NCBI GenBank assembly: GCA_963756545.1
Contig: CAVWNY010000008.1
Location: 434,001 to 498,000, forward strand
DNA from: DATFDN01 sp963756545
Lineage (GTDB): Bacteria; Pseudomonadota; Alphaproteobacteria; Acetobacterales; Acetobacteraceae
DNA: 64,000 bases
Reading direction: 5' to 3'
The position numbers and the translations under genes were made by a program. The notes below the pieces were generated by a model that saw nothing but the letters and a program-made list of their open reading frames with translations, had not been told where the DNA came from and did no database searches. This document shows positions 44,175-52,276 of the stretch, piece after piece. The stretch's first letter is position 1, and the number at the start of each line of letters is the position of its first letter.

Positions 44175-45543
44175 GGCGGGGCACTTCCAACGCCTCGGCG
44201 AGCCGCGCGAACGCCTCGGCGGCGGGCGTGGCCTCCTCGGGACGCTGCCGCAGCACCGCCTCGATGCGCGGCGCGAGGGCGACGGCCTCGTCCACCGCCG
44301 GGTCGGCGCCGGGGCGATAGGCGCCGAGGCGGATCAGGTCGGCCATGTCGGCGTGCAGGGCCAGGATCGCGCGGGCGCGGCGGGCCAGCGCCGCCTCCCC
44401 GGCCGACAGCACGCCGCCGGCGGCGCGCGAGAGCGAGCGCAGCACATCGACGGCCGGATAGCGCCCGCCCTCGGCGATCCGCCGGTCCAGGATCACGTGC
44501 CCGTCCAGGATGCCGCGCACGGCATCGGACACAGGCTCGTTGTGGTCGTCGCCCTCCACCAGCACGGTGAACAGGCCGGTGATCGAGCCGGCCCGCCCGC
44601 TCGCGGTCTCGAGACCCGGCCCGGCGCGCTCCAACAGCCGGGGCAGCTCGGCGAAGACGCTCGGCGGAAAGCCCCGGGTGGCGGGCGGCTCACCGGCCGA
44701 CAGGCCGATCTCGCGCAGCGCCAGGCAGAAGCGGGTGACGCTGTCCATCAGCAGCAGGACCGAGGCGCCCTGGTCGCGGAAGTGCTCGGCGGCCGCCATG
44801 GCGGTGTAGGCGGCTTCGCGGCGCAGCAACGGTGGCGCGTCGGACGTGGCGACCACCACCACCGCGCGCGCGATGCCTCCGGCGAGCTCGTCCTCGATGA
44901 ACTCCCGCACCTCGCGCCCGCGCTCGCCCACCAGCGCGAGCACGGCCACGTCGCAGCCCGCCCGGCGGGCGAGCATGCCGAGCAGGGTCGATTTGCCGAT
45001 GCCCGACCCGGCGAACAATCCTAGGCGCTGGCCCTGGCGGCAGGCGGCGAAGCAGTCGAGCGCGCGCACGCCGAGATCGAGCCGCGGCCCCAGGCGCGCG
45101 CGCGCGGTAGCGGCGGGCGCGCTGGCGTGCACCGGGCGCGGGGGGCCCGCCGGCAGCGGCCCGCGTCCGTCGAGCGGCCGGCCCAACGGATCGACCACCC
45201 GGCCCAGCCAGCCGTCGCAGACCGGGAGCGTCGCCCCCGCGCGGGGGCCGGAGAGATGGAACGGCGCCCGCGCCGGGCTGCCGGGGCCGAGGCCATCCAG
45301 CGGTCCGAACGCCATCGCCCGCGCGGCGCCGGCGCGGAAACCCACGATCTCGGCCGCGACGGCATCGCCGCCGCGAGGGACAAGATCCAGCCGGTCGCCG
45401 ACCGCGAGCTGGCTCCCGAGGCCGGTCACCTCGACCAGCAGCCCCGACAGCGCGCTGACCCCACCTTCCAGGCGACCCGCCGGGATCCGCCGGATGGCGC
45501 TCCCGGCCAACTCCGCCCGACCCGCGAGACACGTCCGTCTCAT
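44164..45543 (-). CDS. fliI: Flagellar export ATPase FliI
   Basis: The 459-residue ATPase energises flagellar type III export. It has the FliI/YscN pattern: GWLGRVVDPLGRPLDGRGP, Walker A GLFAGSGIGKSTLL near residue 170, GERGREVREFIED, Walker B SVLLLMDSVTRFC and a late EGGRYPAVDVLRSLSR. No other flagellar genes are in the window. It is divergent from the CtrA-like gene 170 bp away. Confidence 0.93.
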   Translation of the reverse strand: MRRTCLAGRAELAGSAIRRIPAGRLEGGVSALSGLLVEVTGLGSQLAVGDRLDLVPRGGDAVAAEIVGFRAGAARAMAFGPLDGLGPGSPARAPFHLSGPRAGATLPVCDGWLGRVVDPLGRPLDGRGPLPAGPPRPVHASAPAATARARLGPRLDLGVRALDCFAACRQGQRLGLFAGSGIGKSTLLGMLARRAGCDVAVLALVGERGREVREFIEDELAGGIARAVVVVATSDAPPLLRREAAYTAMAAAEHFRDQGASVLLLMDSVTRFCLALREIGLSAGEPPATRGFPPSVFAELPRLLERAGPGLETASGRAGSITGLFTVLVEGDDHNEPVSDAVRGILDGHVILDRRIAEGGRYPAVDVLRSLSRAAGGVLSAGEAALARRARAILALHADMADLIRLGAYRPGADPAVDEAVALAPRIEAVLRQRPEEATPAAEAFARLAEALEVPRHAA

Positions 45544-45713
45544 TGAGATGCCTTACCCTGAGAACGCACCATTTCGGAATTTCGTTCCTGCTTTGATCCT
45601 GTCAGCAACTTGAACAGGCGGCAATTTTGATACGCGCAACTCATGAAAAAATCGTCGCCGAACACACGCAATGGTGGTATAAACTCTCCGTGACATCAGA
45701 TGGGGTTGCATCG

Positions 45714-46454
45714 GTGCGGATTTTGCTCGTCGATGACGACATCAACGTCGGGCGTGGCCTCCCGCTCACCCTCAAGGCCGCCGGCGCCATCACCGACGTC
45801 GCCGACACGGGCGAGGAGGCGCTGGAGATGCTGCGCCATTATGAGTACGATCTCGTCATACTGGAGCTCATCTTGCCGGACATCGACGGCTACGAGGTCG
45901 TCCGCAGGATGCGCGCCGGGCGCAATCACACGCCCGTGCTGGCGCTCACCGGCCTGTCGCAACCACAGGCGCGGGTGAAGGCGCTCAGCTCCGGGGCCGA
46001 CGACGTGATCACCAAGCCGTTCGACAGGGCGGAGCTGCTGGCCCGGATGCAGGCCGTGGTCCGCCGCAGCAAGGGCTTCAGCCAGCCGGCGGTCAGCGTC
46101 GGTGCGCTGGTGCTGAACCTGGACAGCCGAGAGGTCCGGGTGGGCGGTCGCCCGGTTCATCTGACGGGCAAGGAATACGCGATCCTGGAGCTGCTCGTCA
46201 TGCGCAAGGGCATGGTGCTGACCAAGGAAGCCTTCCTCAATCACCTGTACGGCGGCATGGACGAGCCGGAGATGAAGATCATCGACGTGTTCGTCTGCAA
46301 GCTTCGCAAGAAGCTCGCCCAGGCCGGGGCGGACAACCTGATCGGCACCGTCTGGGGCCGCGGCTACATGATCCGCGAGCAGGCCCCGCTCGACCCGCCC
46401 GCCTCGCCGCTCGCCGCCTCTCTCGTCGCCGACCGGGCGCTGACCGCGGCCTGA
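45714..46454 (+). CDS. ctrA: CtrA-like response regulator with Glu at the phosphorylation site
   Basis: CtrA is the OmpR-type master regulator of cell cycle and motility in alphaproteobacteria. The 246-residue product from GTG at 45714 aligns without gaps to Caulobacter CtrA over the receiver start. The acidic pocket (Asp7-9), Thr79 and Lys101 are kept, but residue 51 is Glu (GAG) in LVILELILPD, where CtrA has the phosphoacceptor Asp51. The winged-helix domain is highly conserved (VHLTGKEY, FLNHLYGGMDEPE, KIIDVFVCKLRKKL, TVWGRGY). The protein is slightly longer than CtrA and ends in Ala-Ala. A GGGG site precedes GTG; an upstream start at 45627 is less likely. It is divergent from fliI. Confidence 0.87.
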   Translation: MRILLVDDDINVGRGLPLTLKAAGAITDVADTGEEALEMLRHYEYDLVILELILPDIDGYEVVRRMRAGRNHTPVLALTGLSQPQARVKALSSGADDVITKPFDRAELLARMQAVVRRSKGFSQPAVSVGALVLNLDSREVRVGGRPVHLTGKEYAILELLVMRKGMVLTKEAFLNHLYGGMDEPEMKIIDVFVCKLRKKLAQAGADNLIGTVWGRGYMIREQAPLDPPASPLAASLVADRALTAA

Positions 46455-46479
46455 GCGGAGCGGGCAAAGGAAACGCCGC

Positions 46480-46668
46480 TCAGGGCGGGAGCACTCCGCA
46501 CGCCAGCCGGCCGGCGAGCAGGCAGTCCTCCAACGCCGCCTCCGACCGCAGCGCGCGGACCAGCAAAAGTCCCACCACGACCAGCAGCAGCGCGACCGCC
46601 AGGCCGCTGAGGCTGGCGGTCTGCCGGTCGTCGTCGTCGTCGGGCGGAACGGGCTCGCGGCCGTGCAT
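46480..46668 (-). CDS. Small single-pass membrane protein, unknown
   Basis: A 62-residue product with an acidic N-terminus (PPDDDDDRQ), one clear transmembrane helix (LAVALLLVVVGLLLVRAL) and a cysteine-containing tail (EDCLLAGRLACG). The layout is that of a real small membrane protein, and I recall similar ones in Rhodospirillales, but no function is known. It lies convergent to the CtrA-like gene, 25 bp away. Confidence 0.65.
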   Translation of the reverse strand: MHGREPVPPDDDDDRQTASLSGLAVALLLVVVGLLLVRALRSEAALEDCLLAGRLACGVLPP

Positions 46669-46748
46669 GAGAAGACTCGGCGCCTCTGCGGTTTATTCTG
46701 CCATGCCGTGCTGGCGTGCAGCCACGGTCGCGGTCTAAACACCGCTCC

Positions 46749-47402
46749 ATGTCGTCGGCAGCCATGCGCCATCTTTCGGCCGATCCGGCCTGGGAAAGCC
46801 TGATCGGGCGCATCGGCCGGCCACGCCTCGACATCGCGCGTCGCCAGAGCCCGTATGAGGCGCTGATGCGCGCGATCGCCCATCAGCAGTTGCACGGCCG
46901 GGCGGCGCGCGCCATCACGGCGCGGTTCGTCGCCCTCTATCCCGGCGCCGAGTTCCCCGCCCCGGCGCAAGTCCTCGCCACCGACGAGGCGGTGTTGCGC
47001 GGCTGCGGCTTCTCGGCCGCGAAGGTCGCGACGCTGCGCGAGATCAGCGCCCGCGCGCTCGACGGGCTTGTGCCGAGCCGGGCCGCCGCCGCCCGCCTGT
47101 CGGATGCGAAGCTGATCGAGCGGCTGACCCAAATCCGCGGCGTCGGGCGCTGGACGGTCGAGATGCTGCTGATCTTCACCCTGGGTCGGCCGGACGTGCT
47201 GCCGGTCGATGATTTCGGCGTGCGCGAGGGCTATCGCGCGCTGCACGGGCTAGACGAGCAGCCCCGGCCCCGCGCGCTCGCCGCCATCGGCCAGGCTTGG
47301 TCGCCGCATCGCTCCTGCGCCGCGTGGTATCTCTGGCGCGCGGCGGAATTGGCCGGCGCGGGCCCGCCGCCGGCTATCGCAGAGCCAGCCGACGCGCGAT
47401 GA
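46749..47402 (+). CDS. DNA-3-methyladenine glycosylase (AlkA-like, HhH-GPD)
   Basis: Removes alkylated bases from DNA in base excision repair. The product (217 residues) has YEALMRAIAHQQLHGRAA, the helix-hairpin-helix ITQIRGVGRWTVEMLL region, and the catalytic aspartate in VLPVDDFGVREGY. I choose the ATG at 46749; the ATGs at 46716 and 46764 are alternatives. It lies 7 bp before the GNAT-Nudix gene. Confidence 0.88.
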   Translation: MSSAAMRHLSADPAWESLIGRIGRPRLDIARRQSPYEALMRAIAHQQLHGRAARAITARFVALYPGAEFPAPAQVLATDEAVLRGCGFSAAKVATLREISARALDGLVPSRAAAARLSDAKLIERLTQIRGVGRWTVEMLLIFTLGRPDVLPVDDFGVREGYRALHGLDEQPRPRALAAIGQAWSPHRSCAAWYLWRAAELAGAGPPPAIAEPADAR

Positions 47403-47409
47403 TGCGACG

Positions 47410-48489
47410 ATGACCGCCCCGCAGGACCAGCGACACAAGCCGCGTCGTCGCACCCGCCCAGCCGCCGCGAAATCACCGATCGGAGCGCCGAACCCGGACG
47501 ATCCGGGTTTCGCCCCGCTTGCCACCGAGCGGCTGACCATGCGCCCGCTCGATCCCGCCGATGCCGAGTCGCTGCACCGGCTCATCAACGACTGGGAAGT
47601 CTCGCGCACGCTGTCGGGCGTGCCGTTTCCCTACCCGCGCGACCTCGCCGGGGAGTGGATCGCCGCGACGAGGCGGGAGCTGGCCGAGCGGGCCGCGTTT
47701 CACCTCGCCATCACCGGCCACGAAGGCAAGCAGGAGACGCTGGTGGGCGTGGTCGGGCTGAGGATTGGCGCCCGCACGCGCGCCGGCCGGCTCGGTTACT
47801 GGATCGGGCGCCGCTTCTGGGGCCACGGCGTCGCCTCCGAGGCGGCCGGGCGGTTCGCCCGCTGGGCGCTGGCCAATCTCGACCTCGATCGGCTGGAGGC
47901 GAACGTCGCCACCGACAACCCCGCCTCGGCCGCCGTGCTGCGCCGTATCGGCTTCCGCCAGACCGGCCTCGGCGTCGAGACCTTTCTCTCGCGCGGGGGC
48001 GAGCACCCGGTCTGGCAGTTCGAGGCGACGCGCGACGATTTGTTCGACCACGCCGAGGCCGCCGAGCCCGCGACGATCGACAGCGCCGGCCCGCCGCTTG
48101 TCCTGGTCGCCGCCTGCGCGCTGATCGACCGTGACGGGCGCGTGCTGCTCGCGCGCCGCCCCGAGGGCAAGCGGATGGCCGGGCTGTGGGAGTTCCCCGG
48201 CGGCAAGCTGGATCCGGGCGAAACCCCGGAGGCGGCGCTGATCCGCGAGCTGAAGGAGGAGCTGGGAATCGACATCTCCGCCGACTGCCTCGCGCCCTTC
48301 GCCTTCGCCTCGCACCCCTATGAGCGTTTCCATCTCCTGATGCCGCTTTATCTCTGTCGGCGCTGGAAGGGGATACCACGCGCGCGGGAGGGCCAGACGC
48401 TGACCTGGGCGCGCCCCGAGAAGCTCGCCGAGTACCCGATGCCGCCGGCGGACAAGCCGCTGATTCCGCTGCTGCGCGGGTTCCTGTGA
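47410..48489 (+). CDS. GNAT acetyltransferase-Nudix (MutT-like) fusion protein
   Basis: A two-domain protein of 359 residues. Residues about 35-205 are a RimJ/RimL-type GNAT domain (LATERLTMRPLDPADAESL, YWIGRRFWGHGVASEA, NPASAAVLRRIGF). Residues about 225-359 are a MutT-type Nudix hydrolase with a complete Nudix box (GGKLDPGETPEAALIRE, then LKEELGI), expected to hydrolyse oxidised nucleotides such as 8-oxo-dGTP. Acetyl acceptor unknown. It belongs to a repair-flavoured run with the AlkA-like gene and the CinA-like gene. Confidence 0.9.
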   Translation: MTAPQDQRHKPRRRTRPAAAKSPIGAPNPDDPGFAPLATERLTMRPLDPADAESLHRLINDWEVSRTLSGVPFPYPRDLAGEWIAATRRELAERAAFHLAITGHEGKQETLVGVVGLRIGARTRAGRLGYWIGRRFWGHGVASEAAGRFARWALANLDLDRLEANVATDNPASAAVLRRIGFRQTGLGVETFLSRGGEHPVWQFEATRDDLFDHAEAAEPATIDSAGPPLVLVAACALIDRDGRVLLARRPEGKRMAGLWEFPGGKLDPGETPEAALIRELKEELGIDISADCLAPFAFASHPYERFHLLMPLYLCRRWKGIPRAREGQTLTWARPEKLAEYPMPPADKPLIPLLRGFL

Positions 48490-48503
48490 TGGAGAGGCCC
48501 CAG

Positions 48504-49265
48504 ATGCAAGCGAACCCCACCGCCTGTGTGATCGTGATCGGCAACGAGGTGCTGTCCGGGCGCACGCAGGACATCAATCTGCAGTTCCTCGGCCGCAGGC
48601 TGGGAGAACTGGGCATCCCGGTGCGCGAGGCCCGCGTGATCCCCGACGTCGCCGAGACGATCGTCGCCACCGTCAACGAGGCGCGCGCGCGGTACGACCA
48701 CGTCTTCACCACCGGCGGCATCGGGCCGACCCACGACGACATCACCAGCGAGTGCATCGCGGCGGCCTTCGGCGTCCCGTGGGAGCCGCACCAGGAGGCG
48801 TGGCGGCGCATGGAGCAGGCCTACAAGCCCGGCGAGTTCAACTCCGCCCGCCAGCGCATGGCGACCATGCCGCGTGGCGCCGCGCTGATCGACAACCCGG
48901 TCTCCACCGCGCCCGGCTTCACGATCGGCAACGTCCACGTCCTGGCCGGCGTGCCGCGCGTCATGCAGGCGATGTTCGAGAAGCTGGCCCCGAAGTTGAA
49001 GGGCGGCCGTCCGATCGAGGCGCGGGCGGTGCATGTCATGCAGATCGGGGAGGGGATGCTCGCGGCGGGCCTGGGCCAGGTGCAGGCGCGCTATCCGGGG
49101 GTCGATGTCGGCAGCTATCCGTTCTATCGCTCTTCCGGCAACGGCGTGGCGGTCGTCGCCCGCGGCACCGACCTGCGCGCAGTCGAGGACGCGATCACCG
49201 AGGTGCGCGCCCTGATCCTGAGCTTCGGCGGCACCCCGGTTCCGGGCGAGCCGCTGCCGCCTTGA
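48504..49265 (+). CDS. CinA N-terminal/MoaB-like domain protein
   Basis: A 253-residue protein of the competence-damage (CinA) N-terminal family, related to molybdopterin-binding MoaB. Motifs are CVIVIGNEVLSGRTQDINLQF split over the first strand and helix, and VFTTGGIGPTHDDITSE. The C-terminal amidase domain of full CinA is absent. I pick the ATG at 48504 because GGAGAGG lies just upstream; starts at 48486-48489 would overlap the preceding gene. Confidence 0.86.
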   Translation: MQANPTACVIVIGNEVLSGRTQDINLQFLGRRLGELGIPVREARVIPDVAETIVATVNEARARYDHVFTTGGIGPTHDDITSECIAAAFGVPWEPHQEAWRRMEQAYKPGEFNSARQRMATMPRGAALIDNPVSTAPGFTIGNVHVLAGVPRVMQAMFEKLAPKLKGGRPIEARAVHVMQIGEGMLAAGLGQVQARYPGVDVGSYPFYRSSGNGVAVVARGTDLRAVEDAITEVRALILSFGGTPVPGEPLPP

Positions 49266-49286
49266 TCGCGCCGGGAGGGACCGAAC

Positions 49287-50057
49287 TCAACTTAGTTCGA
49301 CCACGACCGGAACATGATCCGACGGCTGCGTCTCGCCCCGCTCGTCGCGATCCGGATCGGCGCAGGTCAGCCGCTCGGCGAGCGTCGGTGACAGCAGGAT
49401 GTGGTCGATCCGCAGCCCCCGGTCGCGTTGCCAGGCACCCGCCTGATAATCCCAGAACGTGTAGGCCGGCCCGTGTGGATGCGCCTCCCGCACCGCGTCG
49501 GTGAGGCCCATCCACAGCAAACGGCGGAAGCGCGCGCGGGTCTCGGGACGCACCAGCGCGTCGGTCGGTGGCAGGGTGCCGGGGGCGGCGTCGACATCGG
49601 CCGGGCAGACGTTGAAGTCGCCGGCGACGACCAGGGGCGCGTCACGATCCAACAGCGCCTGCGCGCGGTCGCCTAGCCGGTCCATCCAGGCGAGCTTGTA
49701 GGCATACCCGGTGTCCCCGCCGGAATTGCCGTTCGGCAGATAGATGCCCACGATCGTCACGCCCGTAGCCTCGATCTCGATGTAGCGGGCCTGAAGATCG
49801 TCCTCGGGCAGCCCGGGCAGGCGCCGAAGCGTGACGACGAACGGGATGCGTGAGAGCACCGCGACGCCGTTATAGGCCTTCTGGCCGACCGCTTCGGCCT
49901 TGTAGCCAAGCCCGGCGAAGTCGAGCCCGGGGAAGGCTGCGGTCTCGCACTTGATCTCCTGCAACACCAGGATGTCCGGGGACGCCTTCTCCAGCCAGCG
50001 GCAAACATGACGCCCGCGCTGGCGGATCGAGTTGACGTTCCAGGTGGCGAGCTTCAT
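49287..50057 (-). CDS. xthA: Exodeoxyribonuclease III
   Basis: An AP endonuclease/3'-5' exonuclease of base excision repair, 256 residues. Motifs in order: MKLATWNVNSIRQR, VLQEIKCETAAFP with the metal-binding Glu, GIYLPNGN, VAGDFNVCPADVD, and the final QPSDHVPVVVEL. The ATG at 50057 is the conventional start. It follows the mazF-like toxin gene by 8 bp. Confidence 0.94.
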   Translation of the reverse strand: MKLATWNVNSIRQRGRHVCRWLEKASPDILVLQEIKCETAAFPGLDFAGLGYKAEAVGQKAYNGVAVLSRIPFVVTLRRLPGLPEDDLQARYIEIEATGVTIVGIYLPNGNSGGDTGYAYKLAWMDRLGDRAQALLDRDAPLVVAGDFNVCPADVDAAPGTLPPTDALVRPETRARFRRLLWMGLTDAVREAHPHGPAYTFWDYQAGAWQRDRGLRIDHILLSPTLAERLTCADPDRDERGETQPSDHVPVVVELS

Positions 50058-50065
50058 GGGCGGCT

Positions 50066-50401
50066 TCAGGCAACCAGTGCCGCGAGGCGCGCTACGATAT
50101 CGGCCATGATCGTTTCCGGGACTCGCTCTCCCGTCGCGCGGGCATTGCGAGCGGCAAGATCGACGGCACGGGGCTGATCGCAACGAACGACGCCGCTTGT
50201 CTTCAGTCCCGCGCCATCAAGGCTGACCGCAAACCCGCGCGCGCGGGCAAAATGCCCGCCCGTCGTGATCGGCAATACCGTCGGTGTGCCGACTCGGTCG
50301 TTCACCCTTCGGCGCGTGACCACCACGACTGGCCTGTAGCCACGCTGCTCGTGTCCGGAACTGGGGTCCAGAGAAACGAGATGGATATCGCCTCGCTCCA
50401 T
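50066..50401 (-). CDS. MazF/PemK-type toxin (mRNA interferase)
   Basis: A 111-residue endoribonuclease toxin. It begins MERGDIHLVSLDPSSGHEQ and continues GYRPVVVVTRRRVND, the standard MazF beginning, with VLPITTGG and CDQPRAVDL later. Its start overlaps the antitoxin stop as ATGA, the usual toxin-antitoxin arrangement. Confidence 0.92.
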   Translation of the reverse strand: MERGDIHLVSLDPSSGHEQRGYRPVVVVTRRRVNDRVGTPTVLPITTGGHFARARGFAVSLDGAGLKTSGVVRCDQPRAVDLAARNARATGERVPETIMADIVARLAALVA

Positions 50402-50667
50402 CAGATCAATTCGCGGCCAACCGGACCGCCGCCCGTCCACTCCGAGTCCTCTTCCGAAACGCTAGCCGAGGGATCGCATTCCGCCAGAAGCTGGTCGAGC
50501 GTGTAATGCGGCTCCGGTGCCTGTGTGTCGGGGCGCAGAACCAGCCGATCCCCGTCGATCGCCCATTCGACCGAGCTGCTCGCGCCGAGCCCGGTCCGTT
50601 CCAGGTAGGCGACCGGAACCGCCACCATGACGGACCCGTCCACCGACAGAAGGGCGGTCTTCGGCAT
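50401..50667 (-). CDS. MazE-type (AbrB-fold) antitoxin
   Basis: An 88-residue antitoxin with an N-terminal SpoVT/AbrB-like DNA-binding fold (GSVMVAVPVAYLERTGLG, then VEWAIDGDRLVLRP) and an acidic, presumably disordered tail that neutralises the toxin (YTLDQLLAECD, ending PVGREL). ATG at 50667. It lies 5 bp after erpA, so the toxin-antitoxin pair sits in the middle of an erpA-xthA transcript. It should autorepress. Confidence 0.88.
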   Translation of the reverse strand: MPKTALLSVDGSVMVAVPVAYLERTGLGASSSVEWAIDGDRLVLRPDTQAPEPHYTLDQLLAECDPSASVSEEDSEWTGGGPVGRELI

Positions 50668-50672
50668 TCCCC

Positions 50673-51021
50673 TCAATCCACCGAGAAACTCGTCCCGCAC
50701 CCGCACGCCGATGTCGCGTTGGGGTTGCGCACCGCGAAGTGGCTGCCCATCAGCGCATCCGTGAAATCCAGTTCGGCGCCGGCCAGCAAGTCGAGGCTCG
50801 CCGGATCGACCAGCACGCGGGCCGGGCCGCGCTCGATCAGCACGTCGTCGGGCCGGCGCTGTTCGTCCAGCTCGAAGCGGTACCTGGAACCCGCTGCACC
50901 CGCCGGCCAGCACGGCCACCCGCAATGCGGCCGCCCCCTCGGCGGCGGTGATCTCGGCGATGCGCTGGGCCGCGCGCTCGGTGAGGCCAAAGCCCAGGGG
51001 TGCGTTCACGAGTGTGTCCAT
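50673..51021 (-). CDS. erpA: A-type Fe-S insertion protein ErpA, with one-base frameshift
   Basis: A second A-type carrier. The N-terminal part (ATG at 51021, GFGLTERAAQRIAEITAAEG, VLAGGCSGFQ) and the C-terminal part (YRFELDEQRRPDD, SACGCGTSFSVD) are in different frames joined near 50883, where CAGTAC is written CAGGTAC. The corrected product is 115 residues with the three conserved cysteines. Divergent from dgt by 65 bp. Confidence 0.85.
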
Positions 51022-51086
51022 GCTAGCAACATAAGGGTCGCGCGGCCCGAATTGAAGCGGCGCGCCTCGCGGTGTAAGGCCCCGCC

Positions 51087-52239
51087 ATGATGAGCGTCGC
51101 GCCCTACGCCGTCCAGGCCGAGGCCAGCCGGGGCCGGCTGCACCCGGAGCCGGAGAGCCCAACGCGCTCGCCGTTCCAGCGCGACCGCGACCGCATCATC
51201 CACAGCACCGCCTTCCGCCGCCTGCAGGTACAAGACCCAGGTCTTCGTCAATCACGAGGGCGATTTCTATCGCACCCGCCTGACCCACTCGATCGAGGTG
51301 GCGCAGATCGCCCGCTCCATCGCCCGCGCGGTGCGGTTGGACGAGGATCTGACGGAGGCGCTGGCGCTGGCGCACGACCTCGGCCATCCGCCCTTCGGCC
51401 ATGCCGGGGAGGAGGCGCTTAACCTGGCGATGAAGCCGTTCGGCGGGTTTGACCATAACGCACAGTCGCTGCGCGTGGTGACCTTGCTGGAAAGCCGCTA
51501 CGCCGCGTTCGACGGCCTGAACCTGACCTGGGAGACGCTGGAGGGGCTGGTCAAGCACAACGGCCCGCTGCCCCGACCCCCGGCCTATATCGCCGACTAC
51601 AACGCCCGCCACGCCCTGGAGTTGACGACCCAGGCGAGCGCGGAGGCGCAGGTCGCCTCGCTCGCCGACGACATCGCCTATCACAGCCACGACCTCGACG
51701 ACGGGATGCGCGCGCGGCTGTTCGGCTTCGACGACATCGCGCACCTGCCGGTGGTGGGCGAGGCGATCGCGCAGGCGCGGCGGGCCAGCCTGGACATGCC
51801 GCCCCCGCGCCTGCGCCACGAGACGATCAGGCGCGTGATCGACTCGCTGGTGAGCGACGTGATCGACGAGACCGCCCGGCGGGTCGGCAAGCTCGATCCC
51901 GCCAGCGCGGCGGCGGTGCGTCGGGCCAAGACGCGCGTCGTCGGGTTCAGCCCGCCGATGGCCGAGGCGAACCGCTCCATCAAGGATTTCCTGTCCGCGC
52001 GGATGTACCGCCACTGGCGCGTGAACCGCATGACCGCCAAGGCCCGCCGCCTGACCGGGGAGCTGTTCCGGCTGCTGCACGCCGACCCCTCGCTGCTGCC
52101 CGACGACTGGCGCGCCCGCGCGGGGGAGGGCGGAACGGCGCGGGCCGCCGCGGTCGTAGGCGACTACGTGGCCGGCATGACCGACCGTTTCGCGATGGAC
52201 GAGCACCTGCGGCTGACCGACATCGCGGTTTCGGGGTGA
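51087..52239 (+). CDS. dgt: Deoxyguanosinetriphosphate triphosphohydrolase-like protein, with one-base frameshift
   Basis: An HD-domain dNTP triphosphohydrolase. The N-terminus (RDRDRIIHSTAFRRLQ) and the rest (EVAQIARSIARAV, the HD motif in ALAHDLGHPPFGHAGEEAL, FGGFDHNAQSLRVV, DDIAYHSHDLDD) are split by one extra G near 51227 (CAGGTAC for CAGTAC). Removing it restores TAC AAG ACC CAG as in relatives and gives about 383 residues. It leads toward argS, 37 bp downstream. Confidence 0.87.
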
Positions 52240-52276
52240 GATCCCGTGCGCCGCCATGACGGAGAGGAACAGCGGG

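Noticed and set aside
43743..46454. A flagellar gene cluster or type III secretion locus
   Set aside because: Only fliI and fliJ are present; no other export, hook or needle genes occur in the window. The FliI-type motifs with adjacent CtrA favour flagellar assignment, but no full cluster can be claimed.
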